From Acidobacteriota bacterium (GTDB taxonomy: Bacteria > Acidobacteriota > Terriglobia > Bryobacterales > Bryobacteraceae), in the NCBI GenBank assembly GCA_947505565.1, contig CANNLB010000037.1:1-9338 (forward strand): a stretch of 9,338 bases of DNA. The letters are read 5' to 3'. Under the pieces are notes generated by a model. The model saw only the letters and a list, made by a program, of their open reading frames with translations. It was not told the origin of the DNA and ran no database searches. Position numbers and translations under genes: made by a program. How positions within the stretch are numbered: position 1 is the first letter of the stretch; every line of letters starts with the position of its first letter. Of the stretch, positions 5,762 through 9,338 are shown in pieces.

Positions 5762-6949
5762 TCATCGAATCAGAAATGGCCAAGCAGGCGCCAGTTTGTA
5801 ACCGTAACGGGTTACCGCGAAGAATGTCAGACCACCCATGACTGCGGCTAAGGCCAGCACAATCACCAGCACGGACGCCCACGGGAAGCTCTGATCTGTC
5901 CGTCGCAGCTCAAGAAGATAGCTCGCAAATACGCCAACGAAATACAAAAACACCATCGGCACCGAAAAGATCATCAAGTTGAAAATGTCCGGCGTCGGTG
6001 TCACCACCGCCGCCAAGATCACGATGATCAAAATGGCGTAGCGTGAGTTCTCAAGCAAGAACTTCGCGGTTGTGATGCGCAGGAATGTCAGAAAGAAGAC
6101 AATCACCGGCATCTCAAAAACCAAACCAATGCCGAGTGTCACATTCACGAATAGGTCGAAGTAGTCGACCAAGTTAATGGCCGGCTCGACGTTGATGTCC
6201 TTGCCCATGCCCAGCAGGAATTCCAACCCAAATCGGAACGCCACAAAGTAAGCAAACAATCCGCCAAGAATAAATAAACCCGCGGTGCACAAGATAAACG
6301 GCGCAGCGAATCTTCGCTCCTTCTTGTAGAGCCCTGGTGCGATGAACGACCAAACCTGATAGAGAATCCAGGGAGCCGACAAGAAAATCGCGGTCAACAA
6401 GGGCACCTTCATCCAGATCACGGTAAACGCGTCCGTCGGGCTCAATTGCTTCAGCGTCGGGGGGTACCCCAATCGACGAAGAGCATCCGCCGCTGGATCC
6501 GAAATCAACTTCCATATCTCGTTAGCGAAAATCATCGCCAGGAAGAACGCCACCGCCACGCCGCTCAGCGTCTTTATCAGACGCGAACGCAGCTCCTCCA
6601 GGTGCTCCATGAAGCTCATCCGCAGCATGCCGTCGTCTTCTTCGTCTTCCGGATCGTCCTTCCCAGCAGGCGGCGGCGAACCGCTCCCGCCCCCCGCAGA
6701 CGTTGCGACTACCGGGGCTGCCACTGCCATTGGTGCAGACGGCTGATGGTCAACTTGCGAGTAAGGATCGTCATAGGTGTACCCATCATAGTGGTGCGAG
6801 TCATGATGGGCGTCTGTCGTTTGCTCGTGCGACACATGCGTTTCGCCGAACGCAGACGGAACCACTTCCGCCTCGGCGGGTGGGTTCTCCGGCTGCGTTG
6901 GCACGGGTTCACTTTGCGGGGAGGACCCCTTCTGCTCTTCCGATGACAT
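5762..6949 (-). CDS. tatC: Twin-arginine translocase subunit TatC with N-terminal extension
   Basis: A 395-residue protein, much longer than the roughly 250 usual. TatC is the membrane receptor for twin-arginine signal peptides and exports folded proteins. The core starts at about residue 111 with MSFMEHLEELRSRL, the classic TatC N-terminus, followed by six membrane segments (about 124-143, 182-203, 216-238, 264-290, 303-318, 326-346). Conserved features include GLYKKERR with Glu211 (E. coli Glu103 region), and FEMPV with Glu279 in helix 4. Two additions stand out: a 110-residue hydrophilic tail rich in Pro, Glu, His and Asp/Tyr, and a further hydrophobic segment near 357-380 that would be a seventh helix. 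The start codon lies 15 bp after the tatA/B stop, without a clear Shine-Dalgarno, so translation may be coupled. Confidence 0.95.
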   Translation of the reverse strand: MSSEEQKGSSPQSEPVPTQPENPPAEAEVVPSAFGETHVSHEQTTDAHHDSHHYDGYTYDDPYSQVDHQPSAPMAVAAPVVATSAGGGSGSPPPAGKDDPEDEEDDGMLRMSFMEHLEELRSRLIKTLSGVAVAFFLAMIFANEIWKLISDPAADALRRLGYPPTLKQLSPTDAFTVIWMKVPLLTAIFLSAPWILYQVWSFIAPGLYKKERRFAAPFILCTAGLFILGGLFAYFVAFRFGLEFLLGMGKDINVEPAINLVDYFDLFVNVTLGIGLVFEMPVIVFFLTFLRITTAKFLLENSRYAILIIVILAAVVTPTPDIFNLMIFSVPMVFLYFVGVFASYLLELRRTDQSFPWASVLVIVLALAAVMGGLTFFAVTRYGYKLAPAWPFLIR

Positions 6950-6964
6950 AAAGTACGGTTTAAA

Positions 6965-7435
6965 TTAACTAGCCACTGACCCTTGCGACACAGTGCCTTC
7001 AGCTGCTTTCACCACTACCGGACTTTCCGGAGTGATCGCGGCTGCTTCTTCGGCCGGGGCTTCAATGAGAGTGGTCTGTTCGGCGCCCTGAGGTGCGGAT
7101 GCGCTTACCGTGGTTGAAGAGGTTGCGGTGGAATCTGTCAACTGCGGGGTCGATTCCCCGTAGTCGTAATAGGACGAGTCGTCGTAGTTCGTAATTTCGT
7201 TCTGGAACTCACGCGTCACATCCCGGAGCTCGTTCAGCTCCTTCATCGATCCGTTATCCCGCTCCAATGAGTTCATTTCGCGCTCAAACGTGGATCGCAA
7301 CTCCGACGATGCCCGTCGGAATTCGCCCATCGCTTTGGCGACCGTTCTGCCTAGCTCCGGTAACTTTTTAGGACCGAAAACCAGCAAAGCAAGCATAAAA
7401 ATCAGGATCATCTCCTGAGTGCCTAGCGAGCCCAT
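6965..7435 (-). CDS. tatA: Twin-arginine translocase subunit TatA/TatB
   Basis: A 156-residue protein with one N-terminal membrane helix (about 7-20), the FGPKKLPELG hinge (20-29) and an amphipathic helix to about residue 50, which is the TatA/TatB plan. TatA forms the translocation assembly and TatB sits with TatC. Glu8 in the membrane helix is TatB-like, while the hinge is TatA-like, and only one such gene is present here, so it may serve either or both roles. After a charged helix (50-80) comes an acidic/Tyr patch, ITNYDDSSYYDYGE (81-94), then a Ser/Thr/Ala/Glu-rich disordered tail. A strong AAGGAGGT lies 11 bases upstream of the start. It is in an operon with tatC. Confidence 0.92.
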   Translation of the reverse strand: MGSLGTQEMILIFMLALLVFGPKKLPELGRTVAKAMGEFRRASSELRSTFEREMNSLERDNGSMKELNELRDVTREFQNEITNYDDSSYYDYGESTPQLTDSTATSSTTVSASAPQGAEQTTLIEAPAEEAAAITPESPVVVKAAEGTVSQGSVAS

Positions 7436-7446
7436 GGAATGGTGTT

Positions 7447-7454
7447 ACCTCCTT
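7447..7454 (-). promoter_or_regulatory. Strong ribosome binding site of tatA/B
   Basis: On the - strand this reads AAGGAGGT, a near-perfect Shine-Dalgarno, 11 bases before the ATG at 7435. It fixes the start codon and contrasts with tatC, which lacks one. Confidence 0.85.
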
Positions 7455-7504
7455 ATGAGGAATAAGAATTCTGTTTCAGTCTATCACAGGGTATCCTGGC
7501 GCCG

Positions 7505-8325
7505 ATGCTCTACGCGGCCATAGACCTCGGCAGAACGAAGATCGCTGGTGCCCTCGGACACCACGACGGCGCCTTGGTCTCCCAACGAAGGTCTCCCAAC
7601 GAACTATCCCCACCGAAGCCGACGGCGGACCCGACCACGTGATCTCCCGCATCCTCTCTGTCCGCCGCGATCCTGCGATTCCCCCCGGCGCCGAGGGCGG
7701 CGGGGTACCTAGTCTGGTTGATCGTTCGAACGGTGATGTGCTGTTCTTCCCCAACCTCGCCACCCAATGGCGCGGCGTCCCGCTGGCTCGTCGACTGCAG
7801 GCCGAACTCGGCATCCCCGTCCGTGTCCTCAACGACGCCCGCGCGGCCACTCTCGGCGAGTTCCGCTTCGGCCACTCCTCCCCCAACATGCTCCTCTACA
7901 CGCTTGGCACCGGCATCGGCGGCGGGGTCATCCTTGACGGCAAACTTCACCTTAGCCCGCTCGGTGCCGCCGGCGAACTTGGCCATCAAGTCATCGAACC
8001 CGCCGGCCCGCGCCGGCACTGCCCTTCTTGGCCTTCCTGTGACCGTTGCCGAAATGGTCGACCTACCGGCGTGTCGACCCATCTTCACCCGCGCAGGACA
8101 ATACCTCGGCCTATCGGCGGCGAACATGATCAGCGCTCTCCACCCCGAACTCATCATCTATCGCGGCGGACTTTCCGCTCTCGGAGACCTTCTGCTAGGG
8201 CCGATCAAAACCACCATCGCCGAACGGGTCCGGATGTTCCCGCCTACCGGCATCCGGCAGGAACGCTCCCACCAAGCGACCACGCCGGTCGCCTGGGCGC
8301 GCTCGCACTGGCGGCGTTAGACTTG
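7505..8325 (+). pseudogene. ROK-family sugar kinase, frameshifted
   Basis: From ATG 7505 the sequence reads MLYAAIDLGRTKIAGALG, the ROK/ASKHA phosphate-1 loop (normally DLGGTK; here Gly is Arg). A 14-bp tandem duplication shifts the frame, which then meets a TGA near 7639-7641. Dropping one copy restores SQRTIPTEADGGPDHVISRI. The middle is readable: DVLFFPNLATQWRGVPLA, LNDARAATLGEFRFG with the catalytic Asp, LGTGIGGGVILDG, and AAGELGHQVIEP. Then the frame changes again and the CxCGxxGCxE zinc motif of ROK proteins is missing. GQYLGLSAANMISALHPE and LIIYRGGLSALGDLLLGP continue in the new frame. A last shift near 8270 gives HAGRLGALALAALD, in frame with deoC. ROK enzymes phosphorylate sugars such as glucose or N-acetyl-sugars; this copy should be inactive unless the shifts are sequence errors. 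Confidence 0.85.
7576..7603. repeat. 14-bp perfect tandem duplication that breaks the ROK gene
   Basis: GGTCTCCCAACGAA at 7576-7589 is repeated immediately at 7590-7603. As 14 is not a multiple of three, the second copy shifts the frame. Removing one copy joins DLGRTKIAG at the N-terminus to the rest of the kinase. Slippage between copies could restore the frame. Confidence 0.93.
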
Positions 8326-8337
8326 ACCCAGGCGCCT

Positions 8338-9063
8338 ATGACTGACTATACCTACCTCGACGTTGCTAAAATGATCGATCACTCGCTCCTCAACCCGACT
8401 CTCACGACGACGGATTTGGAACAAGGCATTCTTCTCGCGAAGGCCTACGACGTCGCCAGCGTATGCATCCTCCCTTACGCCCTCAAACGTTGCGCGATCA
8501 TGCTGCACGGCTCGGATGTGAAGGCGAGCACAACCATCGGCTTCCCACACGGCGGACATACCACTGCCCTAAAACTAGCGGAAACCAAGCAGGCCCTCGC
8601 CGACGGCGGCCAAGAGCTTGACATGGTCGTCAACATCAGCAAAGTGCTCTCCGGTGATTGGAACTATGTGGCGGCGGATATTCGCGCCGTCGTCGCCGAA
8701 ACCCACGCGGCGCGCCAAAAAGCAAAGGTGATCTTCGAAAACGCTTACCTTAACGATGAGCAGAAGATCCGACTGTGCGAAATCTGCAGCGAGATCGGTG
8801 CCGACTGGGTCAAGACCTCAACCGGCTACGCCCCCACCGGTGCCACCCATGCCGACCTCATTCTGATGCGCAAACATGCAGCGCCCCATATTCAGGTGAA
8901 AGCCGCCGGTGGCGTTCGCGATCTGGATGCCCTGTTGGCCGTGCGCGCTCTCGGCGTCACCCGCTGCGGCGCCACCCGCACCGCCACCATGCTCGATGAC
9001 GCCTGCTCGCGCCTCGGCCTTCCTGCCGTTGTCTCCTCCCGCGCGGAGGTCGCCGGCTACTGA
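8338..9063 (+). CDS. deoC: Deoxyribose-phosphate aldolase
   Basis: A 241-residue class I aldolase that cleaves 2-deoxy-D-ribose 5-phosphate to glyceraldehyde 3-phosphate and acetaldehyde in deoxynucleoside breakdown; cytoplasmic. All key residues are present: Asp95 in ELDMVVNI (E. coli Asp102), Schiff-base Lys159 in DWVKTSTGY (E. coli Lys167), and Lys188 in VKAAGGVRD (E. coli Lys201). ASTTIGFPHGGHTTALKLAE (63-82) is the typical conserved loop. The ATG at 8338 gives MTDYTYLDVAKMIDHSLL, fitting the family N-terminus. The frame is also open upstream into the C-terminal remnant of the ROK kinase, so read-through fusion is possible. No clear Shine-Dalgarno is seen. The next gene overlaps its stop. 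Confidence 0.96.
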   Translation: MTDYTYLDVAKMIDHSLLNPTLTTTDLEQGILLAKAYDVASVCILPYALKRCAIMLHGSDVKASTTIGFPHGGHTTALKLAETKQALADGGQELDMVVNISKVLSGDWNYVAADIRAVVAETHAARQKAKVIFENAYLNDEQKIRLCEICSEIGADWVKTSTGYAPTGATHADLILMRKHAAPHIQVKAAGGVRDLDALLAVRALGVTRCGATRTATMLDDACSRLGLPAVVSSRAEVAGY

Positions 9064-9338
9064 TGCGTCTGGAGTCGCTGCAAATTGGGCAAGCCCAGGA
9101 CTATGGCGACTGGGTCACGGCTACGTACAAGTATCAAATCGAAGGCCCAGTGCTTGTCGAGGCAATGGGCCTCAACGGCGACGAGGTTGCCGATCAAAAG
9201 AACCACGGAGGGCCGGATAAAGCGGTCCTCGCTTACGCAGCCGCCCACTACTCCCACTGGCGGCAAGAGACCCAAAATAGCGACTGGACCGGCGGTGGCA
9301 GGGGCGAAAATCTCACCATCGCCGGCCTCGCCGAATCG
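9063..9338 (+). CDS. MOSC-domain protein, YiiM-like (3' truncated by window edge)
   Basis: The first 92 residues of a MOSC (molybdenum cofactor sulfurase C-terminal) protein. DEVADQKNHGGPDKAVLAYA followed by HYSHW and GRGENLTIAGLAES is the conserved start of the domain as in YiiM-type proteins, which reduce N-hydroxylated bases using molybdenum cofactor. The downstream catalytic Cys lies outside the window. The ATG shares its A with the TGA of deoC (TGATG), a typical translational coupling. Substrate is not known here. Confidence 0.88.
   Translation, partial: MRLESLQIGQAQDYGDWVTATYKYQIEGPVLVEAMGLNGDEVADQKNHGGPDKAVLAYAAAHYSHWRQETQNSDWTGGGRGENLTIAGLAES

Noticed and set aside
7510..8157. Long - strand open frame opposite the ROK gene
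   Set aside because: The + strand pieces match ROK kinase motifs even across frameshifts; the - strand translation is low-complexity and unrecognised.
7639..9063. A natural ROK kinase-DeoC fusion enzyme
   Set aside because: The part between the two is out-of-frame, Arg/His/Pro-rich sequence while the true kinase C-half is in another frame; the open frame is a by-product of decay.

Overview
The window carries mostly ordinary chromosomal genes of a moderately GC-rich bacterium, interrupted by two clearly decayed genes. I see no phage, transposase, CRISPR array or defence island, and no convincing new multi-gene system. The gene content suggests an Acidobacteria-like lineage of the Solibacter/Bryobacter type: a secreted NHL beta-propeller protein, an enolase-superfamily sugar-acid enzyme, a TatC with a long N-terminal tail, and a small coiled-coil protein with a GRRGRKSM motif. 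That assignment is inference from general familiarity, not from a search.

Left part (1-3957): the 3' end of an enolase-superfamily dehydratase-like gene on the + strand converges, with a 2-bp gap, on a secreted NHL-repeat protein on the - strand. Next comes about 2 kb of - strand sequence that is the wreck of a hybrid sensor histidine kinase. Its N-terminal membrane helix, PAS domain, ATP-binding domain, one degenerate and one well-preserved receiver domain can all be read. They are broken by in-frame stops and frameshifts, and the dimerisation/phosphoacceptor region is missing.

Middle part (4034-5649): a tRNA-Ala(CGC) gene lies 22 bases upstream of dcd (dCTP deaminase) on the - strand. It is divergent from a SAM-dependent methyltransferase on the + strand. 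The methyltransferase converges and overlaps by 11 bp with a 69-residue protein gene. Three inverted repeats lie in and upstream of that small gene.

Right part (5762-9338): tatA/B and tatC form a - strand pair for twin-arginine export. Both have unusual Asp/Tyr-rich tails, and TatC appears to have an extra C-terminal membrane helix. Divergent from them is a ROK-family sugar kinase gene broken by a perfect 14-bp tandem duplication and at least two further frameshifts. It is followed by intact deoC (deoxyribose-phosphate aldolase) and a MOSC-domain gene that starts inside the deoC stop codon and runs off the window.

The most informative theme is gene decay that can be read base by base: two short tandem duplications (13 and 14 bp), compensating indels in a receiver domain, and premature stops in an ATPase domain. 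Whether these are real mutations or assembly errors needs read-level checking; the number and variety of lesions in the kinase favour real decay there.
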